Assembly: GCA_964023275.1 (NCBI GenBank)
Contig: OZ029916.1
Location: 33,444,227-33,508,226, forward strand
Reading direction: 5' to 3'
DNA from: Norana najaformis
Taxonomy: Eukaryota; Annelida; Clitellata; Crassiclitellata; Hormogastridae
DNA length: 64,000 nucleotides
Part shown: piece after piece, positions 47,966 to 60,420 of the stretch
How positions within the stretch are numbered: position 1 is the stretch's first letter
Layout: each line of letters starts with the position of its first letter
The notes under the pieces: generated by a model
What the model was told of the DNA's origin: nothing
Database searches by the model: none
What the model saw: only the letters and a program-made list of their open reading frames with translations
Translations under genes and position numbers: made by a program

Positions 47966-48229
47966 TTATTTAACTATTTGATTCTTGAGCCCCTTGCTTT
48001 TACTTCCGTTTGTTACTAATGTAGTTGTTAAACAGTCAGTCATATACTTGTTTTGCTTGACTATCGCTCGGTTATGTAATCAACGTTTTATCAGCAGTCA
48101 TCAGCTGTCAGATGTGAATACCAGGGGTTATCACCAACCTGTACCATCCATTAGACAAAGCTCGTAGTGAACGAACAACAATCTGCTAATTTCCCAGCGC
48201 ACTTGCCCAAGTTCCCGCGCTTTGGGCAA

Positions 48230-49160
48230 AGCGAAGAACAAGGAAGAAGAAGAGTGCACGATCTGAAGAGGCGGAGGATGAAAACGGAGAATTAAGGAGG
48301 ACAAAAGGGAAGGAGTATGTAGCGGAGAAAGAGGACGGACAAAGTAAATGGCAGTATGGAATGGAGGAGAATGGTTGTAAATGATAGAGGAAAAAGTCCG
48401 AAGAGGATAATGAAAGAGGACGATAGACTAATGAACGAGGATGGAATAGGGCGTAGAAGAGGAAGAGGACAGAGGGAAAAGGTGGAAGAGGAGAACTGAG
48501 AAGCATGGAAGAGGACTGATTGACAGTGTAAGACAGTGGAAGAAACACAAAGTGGGTAGAAGTGTATAATAGGAAATTAAGAAGAGAGCTTAAACAGGAG
48601 GAATATCACCAGAAGGCGTATTGAAGAGGAAGAGAAAAGGGAGGAAGACTGGGGATGGAGTATAGAGACAGACAGACAGACAGAGCGGGAGAGACAGAGC
48701 GGGAGTGAGACAGCGCCAGATACTGCAGAGACAGTAAAAGATGACGAAAGAGTGAAACGAGAGTGAAAGCGGGAATGATAGAGGCAGGAGAGAGAAAGAA
48801 TGAAAGAAAGCAAGGTAAAGACACAGTGACAAAGATAGATACAGTCAGATACGGAGACAGTAACAGAGAGAGATAGGAGGGAGAGATAGGCGAAAGAAGG
48901 AATGACAGATGTAGAAGGAGCCAGATATAAAGACAGTGTCAGAGAGCGACAGAGCTTTATATAGTGATAGAGAGAGAGAAAGAGAGAGAGAGAGAGAGGG
49001 AGGGAGAGAGAGCAGAAAGAGAGAAAGAGAGACACAGACAGAAAAGAAGCAGAAAGAGAGAGACAGAGGAAGGCAGAAAGGGAGAGAGATAGAGGGAGAG
49101 ACAGAAGAAGGACAGAGAGAGAGAGAGAGGGAGAGCAAGAAGAGAGAGAGAGCGAGCGAC
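48230..49160. repeat. Purine-rich tract with (GACA)n and (GA)n
   Basis: A/G-rich at 48230-48600, GACA units at 48667-48685, GAGA-rich at 48960-49155. Ser/Leu-rich minus frames are artefacts. Confidence 0.75.
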
Positions 49161-49600
49161 AGGCCATAGATTTAAGGGTGCCGTCTGGCCTCGTATCTAG
49201 CCAGCGAATCTCGCAGAGGCTCTGTCGTCCACAAACTCAAATAAAGCGTTAATCCGGCACTTGGGTCGGCCCGTCTTAGCCCCATACTAGGCGACCGAAA
49301 AACTTTGACTTACGACCCATATCAATCCTTATTACATAGCCCCTCCGACCGACTGTAACTGCACCCATGTAATTAGTGTGGCTCGTCGACATAATTATAG
49401 TGTCTAGTATAATGGAGTATAGTTCGACATTTGACTGCATTCAGACCAACTTGGTTTGTCGACATATAATGTCTAGTATTGTGCAGTCCAGTATACAACC
49501 ACCAGGAATCCTGTATCCAGATGTGTCTAAGATAAAAGCCACATTAAATATTTGGCTTTGGATAGCAGTAGTTCCTTGAGCATCAGAAGCAGAAATGTTA

Positions 49601-49770
49601 TCGTATTCGTAGGCCTATACGCATCACATTTCTTCGGCGCTCTAAAAAGCTAAGGCATCGAAATCAATTTACACACAGGTCCTTAATCAAGACCAAATCG
49701 GCGATGGAGGTTGAGTCACGTTCAGTTCCGAGTCAAAATCCAAAGTTAGGAAGGCAGGAAAGAGGACGGT
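49601..49770 (-). mobile_element. Diverged LINE 3' UTR copy
   Basis: TATCGTATTCGTAGG, TCGGCGCTCTAAAAAGC, AAGACCAAATCGGCG and GTTCAGTTCCGAGTCAAAAT parallel the hexamer-tail family. Confidence 0.5.
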
Positions 49771-50860
49771 GAGAGTTGTGGCCGCACTAGTGTCTGTTGT
49801 TTGGCAGACTTTGCTTTTTGACGTAGACTGGTGAATGTGATTGTTCTTCCGACATAAATGTCTGCTGTTCCCAGACATTCTCTGTGCGAGTGTTGAGCCA
49901 GGTGCAAGTCACTAATAAATTTACTGTTGTGGATTTTTCATGCGATTAGATAAAGATTCGTGACAATCCAGCTTCTGGCCTATAGTACTCTTTTTCTGAC
50001 TACACGCCACGGTTATAAATACATTCTTTTTCTTAACATTACGTTCTGCTGTGGTTCGTATGGGACGTGCTCTTATTCTATTTCTCATCTTAAGCTCTGG
50101 TGATCGTTTTTTCTTCTAAATTTCTTTGTAATTCTCCTTGCTTTTCTTGTATATTCGTGTTATTTATTCTCGTGTTTGTAGGATCTTGTGTCTGTGTGTT
50201 CTAGTATTTATGTGTTCTTGTAGTTGTGTGTTCTTGAATATGCATTTGCTCTAACATGTTCTCATGTGTGTGTGTGTGGGTTCTTGTCTTTTATGTTTCT
50301 CTGCTTCTGTTCTTATGCTAGTTTTCCAGTGCTATTTTTTTCTTTTCAATATGTTTTGCGTTAAACGTCGTTATCCGTCCTCATGCGGGTTAAAGATGTG
50401 CTAATTTTGTTTTCATGTTGGTTTCTATAAGTGTAATTGTGTTGCCTCTGCCTTCCTGTAATTTTCATTCTCTTTCAAAGACAGACATGCACCTCATCGT
50501 GGCGAAGAGCTGAACAACTGAATAAGGGATTGTCTGCTATGGCTACGCCTTCAGTGGTGGAAGTATTAACTGAATTACCATCCAGGGCGTTACGCAAGAT
50601 GGACACGCTCAACTGGAATCCTGAATATAGTTGGCCAACGCGAGCGGCAACTTCGCCTTCGGATACCCATTGGTTACCCAAGCGATTCCGAAGCCTCGAT
50701 AAAGAGGAGGGTCACAAGAAAGGGAACAAGTACTTAGCCCTCAAAAAAGACGACATCAATCCATGACACACGACAATCACCACAAAAGCGCAAAACCGGC
50801 TCGGACGTCGCCCTGGTCAACGAGGTCCACGAAACGATTAAATGTGGGTTTTCAGCCCAT
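49771..50860. other. Unique DNA; complex block 50480-50770
   Basis: GTGTTCTTGT words at 50150-50300. 50480-50770 is complex and open on both strands, without a recognised domain; a possible exon of an unknown gene. Confidence 0.25.
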
Positions 50861-50866
50861 GCGCAG

Positions 50867-50920
50867 AGATGACGACGACGACGACGACGACGACGATGAT
50901 GATGATGATGATGATGCTAA
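50867..50920. repeat. (GAC)n/(GAT)n microsatellite
   Basis: GAC units grading into GAT units. Confidence 0.85.
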
Positions 50921-51059
50921 TATTGTGCTGTTAAATTCTCGTCTTAACTCTTACCTCATTCCGTTCTAGTGTTGACCTTTTCTCTGTTCATTCCTTCAGA
51001 ATGTGTGCATCGCATGTTCAAGATACTACACACAACCCAGCTCACAGGTAAGTAAGTAA

Positions 51060-51335
51060 AGCTATCAAGTCTCGATGTGGGACGCAAGGCAGGCGCTCGT
51101 TTGCTGATCTTCGGTCTTTGAGCCGGCAGTGGACGAATAAAAAATCCTGGCCAAGAGGTCAGCGCAAAGCAGCAACTGTCCTTTACTTCGCAACTTATGC
51201 CGATACCAAATTCTGCTGCTTGAAGACAGATGCAGTTTCGCGCGTGCAATTAGCCCAAGGTCGCCACACGGAGGCCGCTCAGCAGGCTCGAACCCGCAAT
51301 CGTTGGATTGCGTACTAAGTTCGCTACCGAATAGA
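51060..51335 (-). mobile_element. tRNA-derived SINE
   Basis: The minus strand reads CGGTAGCGAACTTAGTACGC, AATCCAACGATTG, then CGGGTTCGAGCCTGC: A-box and B-box-like elements with tRNA spacing, followed by about 200 bp of unrelated body. Confidence 0.55.
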
Positions 51336-51462
51336 TACAGTGCTGTGCGGAAGAGAACCACATAGATCAGGGTGCCTGTTCGAAAGAGAACTGTGTTCGA
51401 GGCTGGAGCTTTGAAGTAAACTGATCTCGGCTAATGGCAAGGCCCATTTAGAATCGCACCCG

Positions 51463-51491
51463 CCCCCCCCCCCCCCCGCCCCCCCCCCCAT
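51463..51491. repeat. Poly-C tract
   Basis: Near-continuous run of C with a single G interruption. Confidence 0.9.
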
Positions 51492-51889
51492 AACTCGTTT
51501 TTTCTTCTCGATTGGATGACGAAAGTACGAAGCCTCTGTGGTGACATCAAAGAGGTGAGCAAAATATTCATCTCATGTGCGCGACTTAATAACTCCCTTG
51601 AGAAAACTCATTACCAAGCCATATAATGGAAAACAGTTGGCGGATGTTGTATTAGACAGAGATACAGAAGGCCATTTCAAGTGTAACACTGACACCTATA
51701 GAAATCGACAGCGCGACAAGATCAAGTAATGGCTCATTAGTCGTCGATGAGCTCCAGTCGAAGTATCCCTCGACTCCAGGACTATACTTCCGAGAATAGC
51801 TTCAAAAAGAACTGTGTAACAAAAAGTACGTACGTACGCATGCACTTATGTATGCATGAATGTAATTGTATGTATTTACGTAAGTACAT

Positions 51890-52170
51890 ACTTACTTTGC
51901 ATCTTACCTTACTTGACATTATCTTTCCTTTCCGTTTCCTTACATCTTACCTTACTTTTCCTTATCTAATGCTCTTGCCTTAACCTACCTTACCTTATCT
52001 TAGCTTATTTTACTTTAACTTATCTTACGATACCCTACCTTACCACGTTTCACCTTACCCCACCTTACCTCCCCAAATCTTAAACTTAGCTTACCCTATC
52101 TCTTTTTACTTTTCCTTACCTTACTTAACCTTTCTTACCTAATCTTACCGCACCGTACCCTCACATTACC
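51890..52170. repeat. Degenerate (TTACC/CCTTA)n tract
   Basis: CTTACCTTAC words throughout, ending just before the LINE remnant at 52284. Confidence 0.65.
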
Positions 52171-52283
52171 TGATCACATACGAAGCTCTGAAAGGTCTAA
52201 ATCGGGACTGGATATCCGACTTCTGCATTCGAGAAACAGACAACCAGAACATATATCGGCTGCGGTGCATTGAGAAACAATTG

Positions 52284-52616
52284 CATGTTCCACGATTGTC
52301 CACGAGGTTCGGCGAATGCTTTTTCTCTATCGCCGGACCCATTGCGTGAAACAGTCTTCCTGACCATGTGACAAATGCCCCATCTCTGAACCAATTCAAG
52401 TCATGGCTTAAGACATATCTTTTAAAGATATCATTTGAAGTCCTGTTGTTGATTTGTGAACTTATATACAGCACCTTTTTCTTCTGCCTCCGCCGTGTTA
52501 AGGCGCTATATAAATTGTCTTCTTCTTCTTTTCGTCTTCTTCTTCTTCTTCTTCTTCTTCTTCTTCTTCTTCTTTTATTATTATTATTATTATTATTGTT
52601 ATTCTTATTATTATTA
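52284..52616 (+). mobile_element. LINE C-terminus with 3' tail GGCGCTATATAAAT and microsatellite
   Basis: A single frame reads VPRLSTRFGECFFSIAGPIA, stop (52346), NSLPDHVTNAPSLNQFKSWL, KTYLLKISF. This matches the FSxAGPxxWNSLPDHV...FKxxLKTxL terminus of CR1/L2-like elements; the stop sits where Trp is usual. The 3' UTR ends AAGGCGCTATATAAATTG at about 52499-52516 and runs into (TTC)n and (ATT)n. Confidence 0.8.
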
Positions 52617-53510
52617 TCCTACCTTATCGATCTTGCCTTAAATTACCTTGCTTTGCCTTATCTGACCCTGGCAAATACACAGCCATACACTTCACAGACG
52701 CATAAGGTCTTTGTAGCGCGATGTCCAAGATTGAAACCGGTTTCGAATTTTTCCCTTGTGAGATTAATACCGACTTGTGACCACATTTCATCCGTAATAT
52801 CGTTCGAGCACCTGGGCTCGGTCTTCGCTGAGTCGGTCCCGGTGTCTCATGGAATATTTATGTTGAAAGTACATCAATGACTTACGCCGAGAAAGCCCTC
52901 CTTTGTATGCTGTGGTTAACATCCCAACACTTTAATGTTCAACGGACATTTGGACATTAGTCCAATTGCGCCCTAATGTGTTATCCTCTGGACTTCGTAG
53001 TATCCTTGCCGAATGTTCTAATGATCAGTGACCTAGATATCAATATTCTACTATGCAAATGCTCTTATGAGCTATCATACCAATGCCTTTACCATAACGT
53101 CCTAATGCTCGGGTTAGCCGAATGTCATAATTTCGGAACTTCATAATAACAGCAGTTGATCTAGCGACCAAATGGTTTAACAATCAGATGCCATTAAATG
53201 CCATCACATCAAATGTTCTAATGTTCTGTTGTCCGAATGTGCCATTTTTTACACCACATCAAATTCTCTCTGGGCTTAGAACCGTCGACAGGCAGTCATT
53301 ATATAGCGCATTTTTTTCAAATTCACGTTTCTCTGTGAATGAATTGTGAGAGAGCAATTTCATTACAGACCTCATTACAAACTATCAATAGCATTATGAT
53401 ATGGAATCATAGATATTATATATACTATATAAGGTATCCATATGTTTATGCATGTATAATATATATGTATAAACATACATATAGGGCCTATATATTATAC
53501 ATGTATAAAT

Positions 53511-54127
53511 GGTGGCAGATTGCAAATGTATAAACATATATATGTGTGTATAATAGTATGTATTTATGTAGGTATGTAGGGCCTATGTATAATGTATGTA
53601 TGTATGCATGTATGTATGTATATATGTATGTATGTGGCAGCAGATTGCAAATGTATAAACATATATATTTGTGTATAATAAGTATGTATGTATGTATGTA
53701 TGTATGCATACATGTATGTAATTATGTATGTATGTATGTATTTATGTATGTATGTATGTATGTATGCATGAATGTTTGTGTGTATATATGCATGTATGCA
53801 TGAATGTATGTGTGCATGTATGTATGCATGTATGTATGTATGTATTTATGCATGTATGTATGTATGTATATATGTATGTGTGTATGTATGTATGCATGTA
53901 TATATGTATATATGTATGTATGTATGTGGCAGCAGATTGCAAATGTATAAACATATATATGTGTGTATAATAGGTATGTATTTATGTATGTATATATGTA
54001 TGTATGCATGAATGTTTGTGCGTATATATGCGTGTATGCATGAATGTATGTGTGAATGTATGTATGTATGTATGCATTTATGCATGTATGCATGTATGTA
54101 TGTATGTATATATATGTATGTATGTAT
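53511..54127. repeat. (ATGT)n satellite with three embedded SINE-head copies
   Basis: GTGGCAGCAGATTGCAAATG or a shorter form occurs at 53512, 53634 and 53926, each followed by TATAAACATATATATGTGTG and then degenerate ATGT units. A fourth head at 54128 leads into a full SINE. Confidence 0.8.
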
Positions 54128-54350
54128 GTGGCAGCAGATTGCAAATGCGTTTATCTTTCACCTCGAACCCGAAGTTCAAATCCGGGTGCGTCAGGTGCAA
54201 TTGACAATTCGTCGTCAAACGTAAACGAGGAAAGGCGGCTGTCCAGCCGTTGGATTAATGTTGCTGACGTGCCATGTGTGCGCTTCAGCCAACTGCAAAT
54301 CTGGTGAGTTGGGTTATCTGGTCATGGCCCCATGGGGGTGCCACTGAGTT
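54128..54350 (+). mobile_element. tRNA-derived SINE, copy 1
   Basis: Head GTGGCAGCAGATTGCAAATG, CTTTCACCTCGAACCC, B-box-like AAGTTCAAATCCGGG, then a body with GACAATTCGTCGT, GTTGGATTAATG and GCTTCAGCCAAC. It aligns with 57462-57660. Confidence 0.6.
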
Positions 54351-55309
54351 TATCGTCAAACTGGTTTCAGTGAGTGTAGCCCATATTACTTGTAAAGTGA
54401 AACACAGCGGCGATAATTCTGTGATTGAAATTCAAGTTTAACAATATGGGAAACTAATGAGAAAGATTGCAAAGGTGTAAGAACGAGAAAAAAGAGAGAA
54501 AATAGATAAATCAAGGAAAAAGAGAAGTTAAATGAGCCAAAGAGAGGCTGAATGGAAAATCTTCGAATTTATTCAGACAACTTGAAACATTGAAAGTTGC
54601 CCTGGGCCCCAGAAGTCGTCAAACAGGATGTCACCATGCAACACCTAGACTGTGGTAAAATCTGGCTTCCTGCGTCTTTGGATCTGCCCATCCCTTTGAA
54701 TCTACCCTTCCCTTTGGATCTACCCTTTACTTTTGATCCACCGTTCCCTCTGTAATGTGATGCACCTAAAATGATGTGATGTAACATGATGTCACGTGAT
54801 ATAACATAAATGTAATGTGATGCAAGGTAATGTAATGTACCAAGATGTGTACGCCACTGATTGATAGCGGTGTCTGATCTAAAATGAATAACTGGTAAAT
54901 TCTACAGCCTCATTGTATTAATGGACTGAGCATCCATCGATGGTCGCTGCCAAATGAAACTGATAGGAAAATCGCAGCCGGGAACCAGTCCATTAGTGAA
55001 AAGCCAGAAGAGCAACCGCTTGAGCAGGGAAACAGTCTACTATGGAAGGGGAAGGGAGGAGGTGTGCACTGAAACAGGTGGCTTTTAGCAGCGATGATCT
55101 AAAGCCAGAACATACTCAGCTGAACGGACATGCGCAGAATAGAGTTTAAAAACTGAAAAGGCCAAACGCCAATAACCGTCAGCTTCCAACCAGTGCTCCT
55201 GTGAATTAATAGATACAGGTATAAAAAGTGGAGGTAACAAACATGTTTACCCTAGACAATCCTCTTGAGGCACTCGTCCGTTGCATTTACGAAATGTTGC
55301 ATTAGACTC

Positions 55310-55415
55310 TGTTCAGCTCACAATTTCAGGCTACCTTAAAATGCACTTGCTTAAATCAGTTGGAAAGTCATGCGTGCAGCGCTTTTGAGAGGTTCTTAAA
55401 AGGCGCTATATCAAG
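55310..55415 (+). mobile_element. Short LINE 3' end
   Basis: Reads ISGYLKMHLLKSVGK (FKxxLKTxL-like), then AAAAGGCGCTATATCAAG. A further tail motif, AAGGGCGCTATAGAAATAC, is at about 55844. Confidence 0.45.
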
Positions 55416-56280
55416 AGATACGCCTTTAAGGACCCTCCGCAGACGCGTGGTCCTGGAGTGGTTAGACCTTTCGGTTGAAGCGCAAACATGGCCAAATAAT
55501 TCCAACGACAGAACACCTTTATAGTGGCTAATAGACCTGAATAGTCTATAACTGAGAAATATGCGATCAGCTGTTTGACGACGCACAGCAGTAAAACGGC
55601 TCTATAGAAGTTAAACCAGGTCACCTTTTACGATGTCCCTTTGACCGACGAATAGGATTTATTCATAATAAAGACTTCATAAAATTAAATTGTATTACAG
55701 TAGCAACATGTGATGAGTACTGAATCGCCGCCCATTTTCAGTATGCTCGTCGACTGCTACGTGTTTGAGCGGGACTGCCAGTGGAGACCTGCTCCAGCTA
55801 AACGAGCATCAGTCGTATACATATGGTTTTTCATAAGTTCTTAAGGGCGCTATAGAAATACCCGAATTCTTTACACTACACAACATTACAGTTGCAACAC
55901 GTGTTAAAGTTGAATCGCTGCCTACAGTATGTTATCATTACAAAGGCATTCATATAAACATGTATTATATTGCATTGCATTGCATTGATATAGCTCCTCT
56001 ATCGAATGAACCATACATGTATATTGCCGCTTGAGTTTTCCATTGATTAAAATGTAGTTAGACTTATGTCTATATTTATGTAGCTCTACTATCTTGAAAA
56101 GAAACACGGATAGGCCTATATGTCCTGAAGTGGCTTACCTTGGCCAGAGGCAGCGGATGTGATCGTCTGAATCTAGCACTGACCGAATCGACGTTCACTA
56201 ACCGTCTAATTCCGGCTCAGTCCAGGTCCTGTGCATCCTGCTTCCGTGTCCACGAGCGACGCTGGACAAATGACCGAGGA
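55416..56280. other. Unique-looking DNA
   Basis: Only scattered tail motifs and an ATTGCATTGC stretch at 55970-55990 are visible; no gene recognised. Confidence 0.3.
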
Positions 56281-56640
56281 GCCTTTAGTCGCAGCAGCAG
56301 CAGCAGCAGCCGGCGCACAGACGACAAGACGATGCGACGAGCATGGGTGCACAATGATCGTTTATATGGACAGCTGACCACTACTGACCATAACTGACCG
56401 TATAGAAGGAGGCGCCGGCAATTCTGGCTGACCGTTTGAAACTAACAGCTTGTCACTGACATCTGTGACATGTGCTTCCTCCTCTCCCGCATCTCCTTCT
56501 TGTCTCATCATTCTTCACTCTTCTTTCTCCTCCTCCTCGTCCTTCGATTCGTCGTACTCCTCCTCCTCCTCCTCCTCCTCCTCCTCCTCCTCCGCCTCGG
56601 TTTCCTCTTCTGACTCTTCTAACTGCTTTTCCGAATGAAA
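56281..56640. repeat. (CAG)n and (TCC)n microsatellites
   Basis: CAG units at 56294-56311 and CTC units at 56559-56592, in otherwise pyrimidine-rich DNA. Confidence 0.75.
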
Positions 56641-57065
56641 TACAGTACTGTACAATATGGTGTGGTATGATATGGATAATGTAATGTAATACATATTTGA
56701 TATGCATAATGCAATGTAATGCATATAAGATATGCATAATGTAATGTAATGCAGTTATTTGTATGTATATTTGAACAAAATGTAATGGAATGTCGTCTTC
56801 ATCAGTATCATTTATAGTTCCTGACGCCAGTGATTTGGCGAAGGTGGATTCGAATAAGTGATGTTCATTCTTTTCGGTTTTTCTCATATCTGGTGCTTAT
56901 CTCATGTTTAGTCCATGTTTTGTCTCGTTCATATTGTCTGTCTCCAGCGTAGACTTAAATCTCTTATTGTACTATACATATACAATACAATAGTGTACAA
57001 TGTGGTATGGTACAATACAATACAGTACAATGCGGTATGGTACAATGCGATATAGTACAATACTC
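56641..57065. repeat. TACAATACA / ATGTAATGCA low-complexity tracts
   Basis: Two tracts of TAATGTAATG (56675-56755) and GTACAATACA (56965-57065) separated by unique DNA. Confidence 0.5.
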
Positions 57066-57461
57066 GAAGGGAAAGTGCGTGTACAGTGGCCTATTGCTGC
57101 AGACACAGCAGAGTTCCATCCGTGCAATACAGTAAAACTATGCCCAGTGCATCTTTGCTTAGAGCCAATGGAATTGCGCTTCTTTTATGATGCGCTATTT
57201 ATCAATTATCATCGTCACGCACCGATGTTTTACTGCTGGACTCCACTCTAATATCGTGCTTAAATTATCGTGATTATTAGCACACTTACAGATGTAAAGA
57301 TTCTTGTAATGAAAAGGCGACATCGTAGAATCTATTACATCATGGATCTTAAAACTGCGAACGGGTTGAAGATAAATTTTTATGTGTCGAATTATATGAA
57401 AAATTATGTCGTTAATATAAGATTATCAGCTTAGTCAACTCACTTACGCAGATTGCCCGAA

Positions 57462-57660
57462 GTGGAGTATTGCAAATGTATTTGCCTTTCTTCTCTCTGC
57501 TCGGGGTTCGAATCCCGATACATCATCTGAAATCGACAATTCGCCATGTAACTTGTCAGAAAAGGTCCTGCTGTCGGATTGCTGTTGTCGTGACTGTGCT
57601 TCAGCCAAATGATCGCTCAGTCCCCAGAACCACGCCTGTCAGGGCTTAGGCTGATAGAGG
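57462..57660 (+). mobile_element. tRNA-derived SINE, copy 2
   Basis: Head GTGGAGTATTGCAAATGT, B-box GGGTTCGAATCCCG, body GACAATTCGCCATGTAAC and GTGCTTCAGCCAAATG. Homologous along its length to 54128-54350. Confidence 0.6.
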
Positions 57661-57939
57661 GTCTAATAAGTAAGTTAATACCTTACGCTGCCTAGGTAGT
57701 ATGTCGGATAAAAACAGACAGTAATGTTGACAGAAAACGCTCATGGACACGTATTGCATGTTCATTTCGTTGCCGATTGTATTCAGCTTTCTACTGATTT
57801 ATTACAATGACGAAGAAGAGAAAGGTTAAGGCCGTTGATCCAAGAACAAGATGCACCAAACTTCGGCAGAGTCATGACACAGTGAACAACAACGAGGACG
57901 ACGACGACAAATACAACAACAACATCACTACCACTACTA

Positions 57940-58255
57940 TTACTACCACCACCACCACCACCCACCACCACCATCCCCACCCCCACCACCCCCACCACCC
58001 CCACCACCCCCACCACCCCCACCACCCCCACCCTCACCACCCCCACCACCCCCACCACCCCCACCCCCACCACCCCACCACCCCCACCACCCCCACCACC
58101 CCACCACCCCCACCACTCCCACCACCCCCACCCCCACCACCCCCCACCACCCCCACCACCCCCACCACCCCCACCACCCCCACCACCCCCCCACCACCCC
58201 CACCCCCCCACCCCCACCACCCCCACCACCCTCACCACCCCCACCACCACCACTA

Positions 58256-58291
<36 letters not shown>

Positions 58292-58292
58292 C
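57940..58292. repeat. (CCACCCC)n / (CCA)n tract, then (ATT)n
   Basis: About 300 bp of C-runs spaced by A, in 6-8 bp CACCCCC units, then ATT units at 58256-58292. Pro/His and Gly/Trp/Val frames are artefacts. Confidence 0.9.
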
Positions 58293-58825
58293 ATGATCAT
58301 CATCATTATATTAGGATACGGATAAGCATATGAGAAGTCAATCATAGAAGAGAGAGTAATGGCGTTGTTGAATTTTTAGTCCGACCTTTAGGCAGACGAG
58401 GAAAGAAAGGAAGGAAGAAGTAGATTAATTAGGCCTATTTCTTTTTTCTTTCGGCTATTTTTCGGAAAACGTCAAAACCATTTACCGTGCGCGCAATCAG
58501 TGAACGCTTGACATGATGACGTCGGCGCAAATGGCAGATATCCCTCCGCCGCTGGACTCTGCATCGTCCACATCCGCCGCTGACTTCGCCTTTCTTCATA
58601 TTAGACAATATGACACATTGCTCATTACACACGAACATACGCCTTTATATGCTTACGAGCACATCGGCCTATAAATATGCATATGCTCATATATTGACCT
58701 ACTTATAGTTATACTTACTTAGTACTTAACTTTTTCTTATGCAGGTCTGCACATCGGGCAACTCAGCTTCTCCATTCATCTCTGTCGACTCAGTGTTCCT
58801 GCCTTGTCCCACGACAACTCCAAGT
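58293..58825. other. Unique-looking DNA
   Basis: No repeat or domain recognised. Confidence 0.3.
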
Positions 58826-59395
58826 ATCCAAGGTTGTCTTTGATTATGGCCTAGTTATGCAAATACACAAATATATGCGTGGGCATTATATATATATATA
58901 TATATACAAAGGTGTGCAAAACAATGATAAGACCAGTGATGATATATGGAGCAGAAGCATGGTCACTGACAAAACAGGAGGAGAAGCTGCTGGAGAGAAC
59001 AGAAAGGAGATACTTGGAAACTTGGATACCTGGAATCTCACTCAAAGACAGGAAAAGGAATGAGTATATCAGACAGAAATTGGGAGTGGCATGTATACCT
59101 GACAAGGTACGAGAAGCCAGGTTGAGATGGTACGGTCACATGATGAGGAGAGAGGAGGAAAACTGCATTAAAAGAATTATGACGGCTGAGGTTTACGGAC
59201 GCCGCAGTCGTGGACGACAAAAGAAGAGATGGGGAGACATGATTCAGCAAGACCTAAAGCTCCTCAGATTGAAGAAAGAAGATACTGAAGATAGAAACAA
59301 ATGGAAAAGAGGGATTCGTGTGGCTGACCCCTCCCCATCCAAGGTTGTCTTTGATTATGGCCTAGTTATGCAAATACACAAATATATGCGTGGGC
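58826..59395 (+). mobile_element. LINE reverse-transcriptase C-terminal fragment between 59-bp direct repeats
   Basis: The plus frame reads CKTMIRPVMIYGAEAWSL, LLERTERRYLETWIPGISL, RLRWYGHMMRREEENC, GRRSRGRQKKRWGDMI and WKRGIRVADPSP: the conserved C-terminal region of RTE-like and related non-LTR elements. 58826-58884 and 59337-59395 are identical by eye, and each runs into a TA microsatellite, as if two 3' ends were joined. The fragment frame itself is uninterrupted. Confidence 0.8.
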
Positions 59396-59400
59396 TAAAA

Positions 59401-59665
59401 TAGTATATATATATATGCATGTAGGTAAGAACATACGTACGTATGTAGATATGAGCATATGCATGTACGTATGTACGCATGTATGCATGTATGCATGTAT
59501 GTATGAATGGATGGACGGATAGATGCATGTATGTATGTATGTAAGTTTGTATTTATGTATGTTATATGTACTGTATGAATTCATGTGTGTTTGTATGTAT
59601 ATATGTATGTATGTATGTATATATGTGTGTATGTATGTATGTGCGTATGTATGTATGTATGCATA
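59401..59665. repeat. (ATGT)n satellite
   Basis: Degenerate GTATGTAT units on the plus strand. Confidence 0.85.
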
Positions 59666-59999
59666 TATGCATCCAACCGGTCGAAGAATTTGCACTTCCC
59701 TTAGAAAGCTGACCATGATGGTTGCTCCTTACAAAATCCTATAAGCTTGCAGCTTATAAATATACGGGTTTCAGAGAATTTAACCAAACGAGGGACAACA
59801 GGGACAAGATGAACCATAGGCCTAACTAAAGTGTGGGAACAAAAGGAACAGAACGAGAACAAAGAGGAACAGCATTGGAAAACCAGGATAATGTTTATTT
59901 GGTATAGGACAAAGAGAATTTAGCGGAGGTAAAATCGCAGAGGTAGAGAAAGATGACGACTGAACGATAAATAGACAAGAAGAGAACGTGACAGAACCA

Positions 60000-60420
60000 T
60001 AATCACAGGGACCGACAAGGACAGAACCACAGATAACACATGAACAAATGGGGACAGAACCATCTATCATAATCGAGAGCGGAGGACGAAACAATGTATC
60101 ACAAACGGACAGATGAGGACAGAACCACAAATAACAAGGACAAATAGAGCAGAACCGTATATCACAAATAGACAGATGAGGACAGAATTATAAATCAAAA
60201 TGGACAGATGACAGCCATATATCACAAATCGAGAGATGAGGACAGAACCCTATATCACAAATGCACATATGAGGACAGAGCCATATATCACAAATGGACA
60301 GAGAAGGACAGAACCATACATCACTAGTGTACATATGAGGACAGAATGGACACAAATGGACAGATGGGGACAGAACCATACATCACAAATGGACAGATGG
60401 GAACAGGACTTAATAATAGA
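60000..60420. repeat. About 30-33-bp minisatellite
   Basis: Variable units of ACAAATGGACAGATGAGGAC and AGAACCATATATC, about a dozen copies. Confidence 0.75.

Noticed and set aside
53486..54144. YIHTYIHT- and MYVCMYVC-type repeat proteins on both strands
   Set aside because: Translation of the ATGT satellite, present in several frames at once.
57480..57520. Functional tRNA gene suggested by GGGTTCGAATCCCG
   Set aside because: The acceptor stem is not closed and the sequence continues as a SINE homologous to 54128-54350.
57783..58325. Gly/Trp/Val-rich and His/Pro-rich frames resembling silk- or shell-type proteins
   Set aside because: Both arise from the CCACCCC tract read on opposite strands.
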